Counted from the stretch's first letter, positions 52,992 through 62,640 are shown. The stretch: 64,000 nt of DNA from Rhizobiales bacterium SYSU XM002 (GCA_009846685.1 VWVY01000001.1:620001-684000); one strand, 5' to 3'. Made by a program: numbers and translations. Notes: generated from the sequence alone by a model not told the origin.

Positions 52992-54302
52992 TCAGCCGGG
53001 CGAATTTCCGGAAACTGCGTTGCGGCCGTGCATCATGAAGTCCACCAGCGCCCGCCCCAGACTCTTCGCCAGTTGTGCCCGACCGGTTTCCGACGAAAGC
53101 GAGGCCAGATCCTCGGGGTTAGAGAGATAGCCCAGCTCGACGAGGATCGAGGGCATGTCCGGCGCGCGAAGAACCCGGAAGCCCGCGCTTCGAAGTGGCG
53201 TCTTGTGAACGCGGGAGCCGTTTTCGAGCGCCGTGACCGAACGCCGCGCCACAATCTGGCTGAAAAGCCGGGTTTCCCGGCGGGCGAGGTCGAAAAGGAT
53301 GTCATCCACCCCCTCCTTCTGCTCCTCCGTGACGTCGACGCCCGCAAGAAGATCGGCGCGGTTTTCCTTTTCCGCCGCGCGGGCGGCATTGGCGTCGGAG
53401 GCGCGGTCCGAAAGGGTGTAGACGGAAGCGCCGCGCACGTCCTTTTCGCCCGAGAGCGAATCGGCGTGGAGCGAGACGAACAACGCCGCCCCGCGCGCTC
53501 GACCGAAGGCAACCCGTTCACCCAGCGCGATGAACCGGTCGTCCTCACGGGTCAACTGCACCTCGATGCGCCCGTCCTGCTCAATGACAGCCTTCAACGC
53601 CTTGGCGACGGCGAGTACGATGTCTTTCTCGGCCTCGCCCTTCAGGCCCGAAGCACCGGGATCGATGCCGCCGTGGCCGGGATCGATCACGAGCAGCAGT
53701 TTCGCCTTTGCATCGCGCGGCGGCGGCGTCTCTTCAGTTTGGGTCTTGTTCCGTGCATCGCCACGCCTTGCGCGATCCGCAGCGGCGCGCTCGGCAAAAC
53801 GGACGCGATCCGTCGCGTGGATCTGCACGACGAGGCGCGGCACGCCCGTTTGCCGCACCATGTCGATCCGCTCGACGACGGCCGGCTTCGCAAGATCCAG
53901 CACGATACGTGACTGGCCAAGAATCACGAGCCCCGCCCGCCAGGCCGATACCGGCCCCTGCCCCTTCGTGGATGCCAGCGCAGCACTCCCTGGAAAGACG
54001 ACACCCTCAAGGTCGATGACGATTCGATCCGGGTTTTCGAGCACCTCGAACCGCGCGACGGCGTCGCGCGTGAGGTCGATGACAAGCCCGGCGGATTGGG
54101 AATCGTTTCCGGGAACGAGATGGATCCCGCGGCCGATGTTCAGCGCATCGTCCTGCGCCCACCCCCTGCTGGCGGCGCAAAGGCCGATCGAAAGCACAAC
54201 AACAATCACGACAAACAGGCCACGGAGAAGCGCACCTGCAGCTGCGTGCCGGGCATTGCCCCCACATCTGAACGGGCAGGAAGTATTTTCGAACGCGCGC
54301 AT
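52992..54302 (-). CDS. amiC: N-acetylmuramoyl-L-alanine amidase
   Basis: The 436-residue protein cuts the bond between peptide and glycan during cell separation. It has an N-terminal anchor or signal (GLFVVIVVVLSIGLCAA), an AMIN domain (about residues 55-170, VIDLTRDAVARFEVLENPDRIVIDLEG) and an Amidase_3 domain with VIDPGHGGIDPGASG, FVSLHADSL and VELGYLSNPEDL, whose His and Glu bind zinc. The start is uncertain: Met at 54302 versus one at 54359. It precedes mrcA with a 290-base gap and is divergent from rne. The symbol is by family; AmiA/B/C cannot be separated. Confidence 0.92.
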   Translation of the reverse strand: MRAFENTSCPFRCGGNARHAAAGALLRGLFVVIVVVLSIGLCAASRGWAQDDALNIGRGIHLVPGNDSQSAGLVIDLTRDAVARFEVLENPDRIVIDLEGVVFPGSAALASTKGQGPVSAWRAGLVILGQSRIVLDLAKPAVVERIDMVRQTGVPRLVVQIHATDRVRFAERAAADRARRGDARNKTQTEETPPPRDAKAKLLLVIDPGHGGIDPGASGLKGEAEKDIVLAVAKALKAVIEQDGRIEVQLTREDDRFIALGERVAFGRARGAALFVSLHADSLSGEKDVRGASVYTLSDRASDANAARAAEKENRADLLAGVDVTEEQKEGVDDILFDLARRETRLFSQIVARRSVTALENGSRVHKTPLRSAGFRVLRAPDMPSILVELGYLSNPEDLASLSSETGRAQLAKSLGRALVDFMMHGRNAVSGNSPG

Positions 54303-54850
54303 CGCCGAACCGTCCCGTTGGCCAATCACCCCGATTCGCCGGATACCCGGATTAGCCAAGCACCCTTGCCAAATCGCGCCCTCAACCTTAAACGGGGTCT
54401 ACGGTGCATTCTTCGCCGGGGCAAGTTTTCGTTGATCCGTTTCTCCGGCTTCGGGGTGCTCGGGTCCTCAGCTCCGTCGGCAGGATGCGGGAAACTCCGC
54501 CGGAAGCCTTTGCCACTGCTTGGCAATTTCGCTTTTCGAGCGCGAGCCCCGTGACGCGCGATCTTCGCGCGTCTTTTCGAGCGAGGATGGCGCAATGCCG
54601 GCACGGATGATGGAACCGACAGGTTGGGGCGAAGGATATTCGCGTCACCACGGTTCGTTCCGCCACCCTGCCCCCGCCCCGCGTTCGATTTCGCCGTTCA
54701 CCGCTCGGCTCGGCCTCCCAAGGTTCGTGCCATTCCCCTTCTCCTCGCGCCGGCCTGCCGTTTCGCTCCCTGTCGAGCGAAGCGTTACCGATCGCGCCTG
54801 CAATGCGCCCGGAGCGCGCAGGCCGGCCTTCTTCCCTTCAAGAGTTTCCA
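54303..54850. other. Divergent amiC/rne region and rne leader
   Basis: The 548 bases between amiC and rne hold no convincing gene. They should contain both promoters and the rne leader, which in many bacteria is the target of RNase E feedback. A strong hairpin with a T-run sits at 54553-54577. A possible -35/-10 pair TTGCCA and TTAAAC lies near 54367-54393 on the plus strand, but this is weak. Confidence 0.5.
54553..54577 (+). terminator. Terminator-like hairpin in the rne leader
   Basis: A perfect 8-bp stem GACGCGCG/CGCGCGTC with the loop ATCTT is followed by TTTT, 274 bases before the rne start codon. Placed in a leader, it is a candidate attenuator or the end of a small leader RNA; the downstream rne may instead have a later promoter. 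Confidence 0.6.
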
Positions 54851-57484
54851 ATGACAACAAAAATGCTGATCGACGCCGCCCACCCGGAAGAAACCCGGGT
54901 CGTGGTGACCCGGGGCAACCGGGTTGAGGAATTCGACTTCGAATCCGCCAACCGCCGCCCCCTGAGGGGCAATATCTATCTCGCCAAGGTGACGCGCGTG
55001 GAGCCCTCGCTCCAGGCCGCTTTCGTCGATTTCGGCGGCAATCGCCACGGCTTCCTCGCCTTCTCCGAAATCCACCCCGATTACTACCAGATTCCGACGG
55101 CCGACCGTCAGGCGCTGCTCGCCGAGGAGGCCGAGGCCGCCCGCGAGGAGGATGACGACGAGGACGGCCGCCGTTCCCGCCGTTCGCGTGGCTCGAAGCC
55201 GAAGCGCACCAAGGCCGATGATGAGGCTGTCGCCTCCGCGCCCGTCGCCGCCGAAGCCGGTGAGGAAGGCGCTGCCGCCGAAACCGTCAAGGACGAGAAC
55301 GGCAACGGCGAAGAAGCCGCGAAGGAAGAGGATCACGTCGAGCAGCTCGGCGGCGGCGGCGATGCGATGGAAGAGGTGCCGACCCGCGCCGCCCCCCGCG
55401 CCCGCAAGCAGTACAAGATCCAGGAAGTCATCAAGCGCCGCCAGATCCTGCTGGTACAGGTGGTCAAGGAAGAGCGGGGCACCAAGGGTGCGGCGCTGAC
55501 GACCTATCTCAGCCTCGCCGGCCGCTATTCGGTACTGATGCCGAACACGGCGCGCGGCGGTGGCATTTCCCGCAAGATCACCAATTCGGCCGACCGCAAG
55601 CGCCTCAAGTCGATGGCTTCCGAGCTGGAGGTGCCGGACGGGATGGGCGTCATCCTGCGCACCGCCGGCGCGGCGCGTACCAAGGTCGAGATCAAGCGCG
55701 ACTTCGAATACCTGATGCGCCTGTGGGAGAGTGTCCGCTCCCTCACGCTGGAGAGCACTGCGCCCGCCCTCGTCTACGAGGAAGGCTCGCTCATCAAGCG
55801 CGCGATCCGCGATCTTTATTCCAAGGATATCGAGGAAATCCTCGTCGCCGGCGATGACGGCTACCGCGAGGCCAAGGACTTCATGCGGATGCTGATGCCG
55901 TCGCATGCCAAGGCCGTGCAGCCCTACAAGGACGCGACGCCGATTTTCGCGCGCTATGGGGTCGAGAGCCAGCTTGACGCGATGTTCTCGAACATCGTCA
56001 CGCTGAAGTCCGGCGGTTACATCGTGATGAACCAGACCGAGGCGCTGGTCTCGATCGACGTCAACTCGGGTCGCTCGACCCGCGAACACAACATCGAGGA
56101 CACCGCGCTCAAGACCAACCTCGAAGCCGCCGAGGAAGTCGCCCGCCAGCTTCGCCTGCGCGACCTCGCGGGCCTCGTCGTGATCGACTTCATCGACATG
56201 GAGGAGAAGCGCAACAACAAGGCGGTCGAGCGCAAGCTCAACGATTGCCTCAAGAACGACCGCGCGCGCATCCAGGTCGGCCGCATCTCGCATTTCGGCC
56301 TTCTGGAAATGTCCCGCCAGCGCATCCGCACCGGCGTTCTCGAAAGCTCGACGACACCTTGCCCGCATTGCGCCGGCACCGGCCTGCTGCGCTCGACGCC
56401 AAGCCTCGCGCTCCACGTGCTGCGCGCGCTTGAGGACACGCTCCTGCGCGGCGCGACGCATGACATCACGCTCAAGACGCGGCTTGAGACCGCGTTCTAC
56501 ATCCTCAACCAGAAGCGCGACAGCCTGACGGCGCTTGAGGCACGGTTCGGCGTCACGATCACGATCGTGGCCGAGACCAGCCTGCAGCCTGCGCAGCACT
56601 ACATCATCGAGCGCGGCGAACCGGCACAAGGCCGCTTCATCGCGGAGCGCATCGAGAACGAGGCCACACCGGAAAAGGCGGGCACAACCCCGCGCGTCGT
56701 CCACCCCGAGGATGTCGCCATCGAGGAGACGGCGGAAGAAGAGGTCGAGCCAGCCGAAGCCGAGGAGTCGCGCGAAGGTGGCTCGGAAGATCGCAAGCGC
56801 CGCCGTCGCCGTCGGCGGCGGGGTCGCGGCGGCGATCGCGACAATCAGGGCGCGCCGCGCGCTGACGGTGCGGCAGTCACGGCCGACAACGGCGATGACG
56901 CCGACGACGAGGGCGAAGGTGACGATGAGGCCGAGGCCGAAGGTAACGGCGAAGCCCGTGCTGCGGCGCCGGGAGATGGCGAGCGCAAGCGCCGTCGCCG
57001 CCGTCGCGGCGGCCGTCGCAACCGCCGTGACCGTGAGGGCCGCGAGGGCGAAAGCGCCGAGGCTTCCGAAGACGTGAGCGAGGACGTGGCCGTCATCGAG
57101 GTCGTCGCCGAGCCGGAGGCTCCGGTCGCCGAAGCCGTCCCCGAGGAAGAGACCCCTGCCAAGAAACCGCGTCGCAGCCGCGCCAAGAAGGCAGACGCCG
57201 AGGCAGTCAGCGCAGAGGCTCCCGCAGAAGAAGCGCCGACCGAAAAACCCAAGCGTGCCTCCCGCGCCCGCACGAAGAAGGCGGATGCCGGGGCCGCCGC
57301 GCCCGTGGCCGAGAAGGTCGTGGAAGCAGCGCCGGCGATCGAGCCTGCGCCCGAAGCCAAGGCGGCGCCGGCGAAGTCGGCACCGCCCCCTGCTCCCGAA
57401 CCGGAGCCGGAAATCGAAGATCCGAACCGCCCGAAGCGTACCGGCTGGTGGGCCAAGGCCAAGAAGGCGCTCGGCGGCGAGTAA
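54851..57484 (+). CDS. rne: Ribonuclease E
   Basis: RNase E is the main endoribonuclease and degradosome scaffold. The 877-residue protein starts MTTKMLIDAAHPEET. The S1 domain is split by a charged low-complexity insertion at about residues 91-185 (EEDDDEDGRR...), a known alphaproteobacterial trait. The catalytic core has IDVNSGRSTRE and VIDFIDMEEKRNN with the magnesium-binding aspartates, and the zinc-link cysteines CPHCAGTG at about residue 503. The C-terminal 270 residues are a disordered acidic and Arg-rich tail that ends in RTGWWAKAKKALGG. The ribosome site is weak. A strong terminator follows. Confidence 0.96.
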   Translation: MTTKMLIDAAHPEETRVVVTRGNRVEEFDFESANRRPLRGNIYLAKVTRVEPSLQAAFVDFGGNRHGFLAFSEIHPDYYQIPTADRQALLAEEAEAAREEDDDEDGRRSRRSRGSKPKRTKADDEAVASAPVAAEAGEEGAAAETVKDENGNGEEAAKEEDHVEQLGGGGDAMEEVPTRAAPRARKQYKIQEVIKRRQILLVQVVKEERGTKGAALTTYLSLAGRYSVLMPNTARGGGISRKITNSADRKRLKSMASELEVPDGMGVILRTAGAARTKVEIKRDFEYLMRLWESVRSLTLESTAPALVYEEGSLIKRAIRDLYSKDIEEILVAGDDGYREAKDFMRMLMPSHAKAVQPYKDATPIFARYGVESQLDAMFSNIVTLKSGGYIVMNQTEALVSIDVNSGRSTREHNIEDTALKTNLEAAEEVARQLRLRDLAGLVVIDFIDMEEKRNNKAVERKLNDCLKNDRARIQVGRISHFGLLEMSRQRIRTGVLESSTTPCPHCAGTGLLRSTPSLALHVLRALEDTLLRGATHDITLKTRLETAFYILNQKRDSLTALEARFGVTITIVAETSLQPAQHYIIERGEPAQGRFIAERIENEATPEKAGTTPRVVHPEDVAIEETAEEEVEPAEAEESREGGSEDRKRRRRRRRRGRGGDRDNQGAPRADGAAVTADNGDDADDEGEGDDEAEAEGNGEARAAAPGDGERKRRRRRRGGRRNRRDREGREGESAEASEDVSEDVAVIEVVAEPEAPVAEAVPEEETPAKKPRRSRAKKADAEAVSAEAPAEEAPTEKPKRASRARTKKADAGAAAPVAEKVVEAAPAIEPAPEAKAAPAKSAPPPAPEPEPEIEDPNRPKRTGWWAKAKKALGGE

Positions 57485-57534
57485 GCGCACGCCGCCATGC
57501 CCGGCCTCGCTCCGGGCACTCGCGGCTTGAAAAC

Positions 57535-57563
57535 AAAAAGGCCCGCGAAAGCGGGCCTTTTTT
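57535..57563. terminator. Terminator between rne and gatA
   Basis: Stem GGCCCGC/GCGGGCC with a GAAA loop, flanked by AAAAA and TTTTTT. It lies 50 bases after the rne stop and can also end the convergent gatCA transcript. Confidence 0.9.
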
Positions 57564-57589
57564 CTGTATCGGAAAACGGCGCTTGGCGC

Positions 57590-59104
57590 CTACCACCACT
57601 TCGCTGTTGTCACCCGCCCGACTTGATCCTCGATGACCGAGCCAAGCGAGAACAGCGTTTCCTCGTCGAACGGACGCCCGATGAGCTGGAGGCCGAGCGG
57701 CAATCCGCTTGCATCCGTGCCGCCCGGCAACGCAAGGCCCGGAAGGCCCGCCATGTTCACAGTGACGGTGAAGATGTCGTTGAGATACATCTCGACCGGG
57801 TCCGCGTCCGCCTTCTCGGCGATACCGAAAGCGGCGGAGGGCGTCGCCGGGGTCAGGATTGCATCGACGCCCTGCGCATAGACATCCTCGAAATCCTTCT
57901 TGATGAGGGTGCGGATCTTCTGCGCGCGCAGGTAATAGGCATCATAATAGCCCGCCGAGAGCACGTAGGTGCCGATCATGATGCGGCGCTTGACCTCGCG
58001 ACCGAAGCCGGCTGCGCGCGTCTTCTCGTAGAGATCGACGATATCCTTGCCCGGCACGCGCAGCCCATAGCGCACGCCATCGTAGCGCGCGAGGTTGGAG
58101 GAGGCTTCTGCAGGCGCGACGATGTAATAGGCTGGCAGCGCGTATTTGGTGTGCGGAAGGCTGACATCGACGACCTTCGCACCAGCAGCCTTCAGCATCT
58201 CGGCACCCTTGTGCCAAAGCGCCTCGATCTCCGCCGGCATGCCGTCGACGCGGTATTCCTTCGGGATGCCGATCGTCTTTCCAGCGACAGATTTGCCCAC
58301 CGCCGCCTCGAAATCCGGCACGGCCATCTCCACAGAGGTCGAATCCTTGGGGTCATGTCCGGCCATCGAGGTAAGCAGCACGGCGGCATCCCTCACGGTC
58401 TTGGCGATCGGTCCGGCCTGATCGAGCGAGGACGCGAAGGCGACGATGCCCCAGCGCGAGCAGCGCCCGTAGGTCGGCTTGATGCCGACGGTGCCGGTGA
58501 ACGCCGCCGGCTGGCGGATCGAGCCGCCGGTGTCGGTCGCCGTCGCACCGAGGCAGAGGTTCGCGGCTACTGCTGCCGACGAACCGCCCGACGAGCCACC
58601 CGGCACGAGGAGGCCCTTCCTGTCGCTGGCGAGCGCGGATTTCGCCTTGGCCGTATCCCAGTTCGCAGGTTTGAGCGGATTGACCACCGGCCCGAAAGCC
58701 GAGGTCTCGTTCGAGGAGCCCATCGCGAATTCGTCGTTGTTGAGCTTGCCGAGCATCACCGCACCGTCGCGAAAGAGCTGGCTCGTGACGGTCGATTCGT
58801 ATTTCGGCACGAAATTGCCGAGAATGCGTGAGCACGCCGTCGTGCGCGTCCCCTCGGTCGCGAACAGATCCTTGATGCCGAGCGGGATGCCTTCGAGCCG
58901 TCCCGCTTTGCCGTTGGCGCGGCGCGCGTCCGAGGCCGCGGCCATTTCGAGCGCCTTCTCCGGTGTTTCCAGCACGTAGGCATTGAGCGGCCGCGCCGCT
59001 TCCATCGCAGTAAGATGCGCCTTTGTCAGTTCGACCGAGGTGAATTTGCCTTCGATGAGCCCCTTGCGGGCTTCGTCCAGCGTCAACGCGGTAAGATCGG
59101 TCAT
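57590..59104 (-). CDS. gatA: Asp-tRNA(Asn)/Glu-tRNA(Gln) amidotransferase subunit A
   Basis: GatA is the glutaminase subunit of GatCAB, which converts Glu-tRNA(Gln) (and Asp-tRNA(Asn)) to the correct aminoacyl-tRNA. The 504-residue protein has the amidase signature [15 protein letters not shown] and the Lys-Ser-Ser triad region ([16 protein letters not shown]). It follows gatC by 48 bases. gatB is not adjacent: rne lies downstream on the opposite strand. Length is normal. Confidence 0.97.
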   Translation of the reverse strand: MTDLTALTLDEARKGLIEGKFTSVELTKAHLTAMEAARPLNAYVLETPEKALEMAAASDARRANGKAGRLEGIPLGIKDLFATEGTRTTACSRILGNFVPKYESTVTSQLFRDGAVMLGKLNNDEFAMGSSNETSAFGPVVNPLKPANWDTAKAKSALASDRKGLLVPGGSSGGSSAAVAANLCLGATATDTGGSIRQPAAFTGTVGIKPTYGRCSRWGIVAFASSLDQAGPIAKTVRDAAVLLTSMAGHDPKDSTSVEMAVPDFEAAVGKSVAGKTIGIPKEYRVDGMPAEIEALWHKGAEMLKAAGAKVVDVSLPHTKYALPAYYIVAPAEASSNLARYDGVRYGLRVPGKDIVDLYEKTRAAGFGREVKRRIMIGTYVLSAGYYDAYYLRAQKIRTLIKKDFEDVYAQGVDAILTPATPSAAFGIAEKADADPVEMYLNDIFTVTVNMAGLPGLALPGGTDASGLPLGLQLIGRPFDEETLFSLGSVIEDQVGRVTTAKWW

Positions 59105-59152
59105 GGTGGTCTCGAAATCGATGGAGATGCGTGAGAAGCGGCGAACGCGAGG

Positions 59153-59440
59153 TTACTCGACCACCTTGGGAACGAGGAAGTAATTGTCCTCGCTTTGCGG
59201 GGCATTGGCGGTCACGAGTGCGGCCTTCTCGCCATCCGTCACGACATCCTCGCGCATCTTGAGCGCCATCGGCGTCACCGAGGTCATCGGCTCGACGCCA
59301 TCGACGTTCACCTCGCCAAGCTGCTCGACGAAGCCGAGAATCGCGTTGATCTCGCCCTGCATCACCGGCACATCAGCTTCCGGCAATTCGATCCGGGAAA
59401 GCCGGGCAATCCGGCGCACGGTCGCGGCATCGACGGACAT
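59153..59440 (-). CDS. gatC: Asp-tRNA(Asn)/Glu-tRNA(Gln) amidotransferase subunit C
   Basis: GatC is the small subunit that binds GatA and GatB. The 95-residue protein has the typical start [21 protein letters not shown], then [22 protein letters not shown] and a C-terminal [15 protein letters not shown] site lies six bases before the ATG. It is the first gene of the gatCA pair. Confidence 0.97.
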   Translation of the reverse strand: MSVDAATVRRIARLSRIELPEADVPVMQGEINAILGFVEQLGEVNVDGVEPMTSVTPMALKMREDVVTDGEKAALVTANAPQSEDNYFLVPKVVE

Positions 59441-59473
59441 GAAGCACTCCGAAAAAGAAAGTCCCCGCGCTCT

Positions 59474-59521
59474 TTAGAGCATTTTCCGACCAAGTGGATA
59501 CCGGTTGATCGCAGAAAATGC
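59474..59521. repeat. REP-like intergenic palindrome
   Basis: Between gatC and the UPF0173 gene, GCATTTTC (59479-59486) and GAAAATGC (59514-59521) form the ends of an imperfect palindrome whose centre reads CCAAGTGGATACCGGTTG. I recognise this AGTGGATACCGG-type element as a repeated intergenic sequence in many Hyphomicrobiales. Only one copy is in the window. It does not code for protein. Confidence 0.65.
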
Positions 59522-59608
59522 GGACGACACGCAAAAAAGTCGCCCGAACACGGGGATGAAGAGCAGAAAAAAGTTGCGCGACAACACCGGTCGCGCATCC
59601 GGGTGACG

Positions 59609-60364
59609 TCAACCGATCGAGAAGGTCAGCGCCTCGTGGGTGTTGAGATCGAGCAGGTGCGTGCCCAGCGGACCCAGTTCACGCTTGAACTCCTCTACGG
59701 TTCCGGTCAGCGCGCTGAACGTGCGGAAATGGCAGGGAATGATCGCCTTCGAACGCGGGAAGAAACGCCTTACCGCCAGCGCCGCCGTCGCCGGGCCCAT
59801 CGTGAAGCGATCGCCGATCGGCACAATCACGATATCCGGCTTGTGCAGTTCCTCGATCAGCGCCATGCCGGCAAAAATATCGGTGTCGCCCATGTGGTAG
59901 ATCACCGGCGCGCCGGGAATGTTGATGATGACACCGTTCGCCGAGCCTAGCGTCTGGAAGATGCCGCGCTCCCACACACCCGACGAGTGATCCGCGCGGA
60001 CAAGGCGGATCGAGACGCCGTTGTGCTCGATACGCCCCCCTGCATTCATCATCTCGATGTTCAGCGTCTTTCCCGTCCCCAGGCCCTGCCACTTGTTGAC
60101 GAGCCACTGGCCAAGGTCCCAGTTGCAGAAGATCGTCGCATCCGTGGCGGCGGCGATTTCAAGCGCATCGCCGATGTGATCGGAGTGGCCGTGGGTGATG
60201 ACGATATCGGTCGTGCCTTTGATCGCCGCCGCGAACTTGTCAGCGACGGAGCCCTGCCCTTCGCTTTCGAAAACCGGATTGCCCTTCAGAAAAGGATCGA
60301 CCAGCACGCGCCGGTCGGCGCTTTCGAGGGCAAAGGCCGAATGTCCGAACCAGGTGATTTCCAT
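59609..60364 (-). CDS. UPF0173-family metal-dependent hydrolase
   Basis: The 251-residue metallo-beta-lactamase-fold protein starts MEITWFGHSAF, typical of the UPF0173 family, and has THGHSDHIGD (HxHxDH) and later LVRADHSSG, IYHMGDTDIF and PCHFRTF, so the two-metal site is complete. The substrate is unknown. The ATG at 60364 fits the family; the longer open frame is not conserved. It is divergent from ruvX, 102 bases away. Confidence 0.93.
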   Translation of the reverse strand: MEITWFGHSAFALESADRRVLVDPFLKGNPVFESEGQGSVADKFAAAIKGTTDIVITHGHSDHIGDALEIAAATDATIFCNWDLGQWLVNKWQGLGTGKTLNIEMMNAGGRIEHNGVSIRLVRADHSSGVWERGIFQTLGSANGVIINIPGAPVIYHMGDTDIFAGMALIEELHKPDIVIVPIGDRFTMGPATAALAVRRFFPRSKAIIPCHFRTFSALTGTVEEFKRELGPLGTHLLDLNTHEALTFSIG

Positions 60365-60466
60365 TCTCTCCACTCCTGTGCTTCTGTCGCTGCGGTAGGG
60401 TTTATTGGCCCAGGCCGGATTGGCCAACTCTTTTTTGCACCGCACATCGTCGAGCAGGACCAGCCA

Positions 60467-60967
60467 GTGACAGAACTCCCTCGCCGCCAGATCGATCTCA
60501 CCGTGGAGGAATTGCCTGGAATGCTGGGCAAGAATCAACGGTTGCTGGGTCTGGATCTCGGCGACAAGACGATCGGCGTCGCGCTCTCGGATGTCGAAAG
60601 CTCAATCGCGACCGGGTTCCGCACTATCGCACGGCGCAAGTTCAAGGATGACTGGGCCGAGCTTGTCGCGATCATTGACCGCAACGATGTCGGCGCGCTG
60701 GTGATCGGCCTGCCTCTCAACATGGACGGCAGCGCGGGGCCACGCGTTCAGGCAACACGGACCTTTGCCCGCAATATCCGGAATGTGCGCGATATCCCGA
60801 TTGTCTTCTGGGACGAGCGCCTCTCGACCGTCGCCGCCGAGCGCACGCTCATCGAAGCGGACCTCTCACGCAAGAAAAGAGCGGCGGTGATCGATGCCAC
60901 CGCCGCTTCCTTCATTCTCCAAGGGGTGCTCGACCGCCTGCGCCATCTGCGGCAGGCCGGGCGATAG
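60467..60967 (+). CDS. ruvX: RuvX/YqgF-family Holliday-junction resolvase-like nuclease
   Basis: RuvX (YqgF) is an RNase H-fold nuclease linked to 16S rRNA maturation. The 166-residue protein has LLGLDLGDKTIGVALSD, VIGLPLNMDGSAGPRVQATR and DERLSTVAAERTL followed by the late DATAASFILQG, with the acidic residues of the active site. The GTG at 60467 has an AGGA site; an ATG at 60521 (MLGKNQ) is also possible and would remove 18 residues. It is divergent from the UPF0173 gene. Confidence 0.93.
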   Translation: MTELPRRQIDLTVEELPGMLGKNQRLLGLDLGDKTIGVALSDVESSIATGFRTIARRKFKDDWAELVAIIDRNDVGALVIGLPLNMDGSAGPRVQATRTFARNIRNVRDIPIVFWDERLSTVAAERTLIEADLSRKKRAAVIDATAASFILQGVLDRLRHLRQAGR

Positions 60968-60970
60968 CAG

Positions 60971-61531
60971 TTACTTCAGCGACCCACCGCCCGCCGGGTC
61001 ACGCATCCCTCGGGTGCGGTTGTGCGGATGGCGCGGATATCCGCGATAAACAGGCCGACCGTAGTAGCCCGGAGCCCCGTAGTAATACCCCGGCGCTGGA
61101 ACGTACTCGCCGTCATCCGCCGGCGGGGGAGCCGCAGCCGGGACGCCATAGTAGTAACCGCCGCCGTAGGCCGGAGCCGGGGCATAGTACCCATCGTCAT
61201 AGTAGTAGCCGCGATTACGCTGCGAATTGGCGATGATCGCCCCGCCGAGAATCGCCGCGCCGACAAGAGCGCCCGCTGCCACGCCGTCACCGCGGCGGCC
61301 ACGATAGACACGCCCACCGCCACCACCGCGTGGGCCGGCAACCGGTGTGCGGACGCGCGGTCCGGCTGCACCCTGAACGCCGACAGGCCCGGTCTGGACC
61401 TGCACGAGCGGAAGCGAGCCGCTGTCCCGGCTGGCTGCCACACCGCCGAACGGGGCAGCCTGCCCCGATGCGGGAGCGAGCACTGCCATCGTAAGCGCGG
61501 CACCAAGCGAAAGTCCTGCAAACCGTTTCAT
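60971..61531 (-). CDS. Gly/Tyr-rich exported protein
   Basis: The 186-residue protein has a signal peptide (MKRFAGLSLGAALTMAVLAPA, cleaved near GQAA), then a basic Gly-rich segment, a second hydrophobic Gly-rich stretch (VAAGALVGAAILGGAII, like a glycine-zipper) and a repetitive Tyr/Pro/Gly tail (YYYDDGYYAPAPAYGGGYYYG). It is probably an envelope protein of structural or unknown role. A GGAGGG site precedes the ATG. Its stop lies three bases from the end of the convergent ruvX. Confidence 0.82.
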   Translation of the reverse strand: MKRFAGLSLGAALTMAVLAPASGQAAPFGGVAASRDSGSLPLVQVQTGPVGVQGAAGPRVRTPVAGPRGGGGGRVYRGRRGDGVAAGALVGAAILGGAIIANSQRNRGYYYDDGYYAPAPAYGGGYYYGVPAAAPPPADDGEYVPAPGYYYGAPGYYGRPVYRGYPRHPHNRTRGMRDPAGGGSLK

Positions 61532-61716
61532 ATCTCTGCCCTCCTAGGCCAGGATGTAGATCGCCCCGACAGCTCCAGAAAATCCGGAACTGTCATTCTC
61601 CTGCGGGCGATATGTATTGTCTTTCGCATAAATCAACGCTGAACGGCTTTGATAGGTTCCCTTCACCCGGAAACTGGCGCTAGAGTAATGCCAACTCCCT
61701 TTTTTCCGGTTTCCCC

Positions 61717-62640
61717 GTGATCCTCGATTCCCTGATATCGGTTTTCAGCATCATCGCTGTCGGCTGGGTGCTGCGCCAAACTCTTCTTGCCTCCGACGAT
61801 GCCTGGAAAGGCTTCGAAACGGTTTCGTTCTACGTCCTCATCCCGGTCCTGCTGGCGCGAACGCTGGCAACCGCCAAGCTCGGCGAGGTGCCGTTCCTCG
61901 GGCTTGGCGGCGCGCTCATCGGCACGATTCTCCTCTTTGCGGCGATCCTTCTGTTGATGCGCCCGCTTCTCGAGCGCCTGCTGCAAATCAATTCCGCTTC
62001 CTTCACCGCGATCTTCCAGAGCGTGCTGCGCTGGAACGCCTTCGTCGCGCTCGGCATGGCGGCCAACCTCTACGGCAACGAGGGTGTGACGCTCGCCGCC
62101 GTGGCGATGACGGCGATGATCCCGTTGCTCAACGTCATCAGCGTGCTGGTCCTGCGCAAATACGCCCACGGCAATTCCGGGTCGCTGTTTGCCGGGCTCG
62201 CGAAGAACCCGTTCATCGTCGGCACCGCGATGGGATTGTTCCTCAATCTCACCGGCCTGCCGATCCCGCGGTCGATCGGCATGGCGATGGACATCGTCGG
62301 TCGCTGCGCGCTCGGTGCCACGCTGTTGCTGGTCGGCGCAGGTCTGCGGATCCAGGATCTGCGCCGACCCAGTCCTGCTCTGCTGACCGGCATTTTCGTC
62401 CGGGTACTGGCGGTGCCGCTGGCAGGCTATCTTATCGGCATGGCGCTGGGCCTTTCGGGCAACAGCCTCGCCATCGTGCTGATCTGCCTTGGCGTACCCA
62501 CCGCGGGCGGCGCTTATGTGCTCGCCAAGCAGATGAACGGCGATGCTCCGCTCGTCGCTGCCATCACCACCGGCCAGACGCTCGTGGCAATGTTCACCCT
62601 ACCGCTGTTGCTGGCGCTGTTCACGATCGGAGGCAGCTAG
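61717..62640 (+). CDS. AEC-family (auxin efflux carrier-like) transporter
   Basis: The 307-residue protein has ten hydrophobic segments in two halves and the AEC-like pattern: ISVFSIIAVGWVLRQ at the start, GLFLNLTGLPIPRSI in the middle and VPTAGGAYVLAKQMNGDAPLVAAITTGQTL near the end. It may export organic acids or other anions; the substrate is unknown. The start codon is GTG. Its stop overlaps the stop of the convergent dprA. Confidence 0.88.
   Translation: MILDSLISVFSIIAVGWVLRQTLLASDDAWKGFETVSFYVLIPVLLARTLATAKLGEVPFLGLGGALIGTILLFAAILLLMRPLLERLLQINSASFTAIFQSVLRWNAFVALGMAANLYGNEGVTLAAVAMTAMIPLLNVISVLVLRKYAHGNSGSLFAGLAKNPFIVGTAMGLFLNLTGLPIPRSIGMAMDIVGRCALGATLLLVGAGLRIQDLRRPSPALLTGIFVRVLAVPLAGYLIGMALGLSGNSLAIVLICLGVPTAGGAYVLAKQMNGDAPLVAAITTGQTLVAMFTLPLLLALFTIGGS

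Noticed and set aside
54785-57490. A 901-residue open frame antisense to rne
   Set aside because: It mirrors rne almost exactly, has no recognisable domain and is composed of GC-driven residues; rne has clear catalytic motifs.
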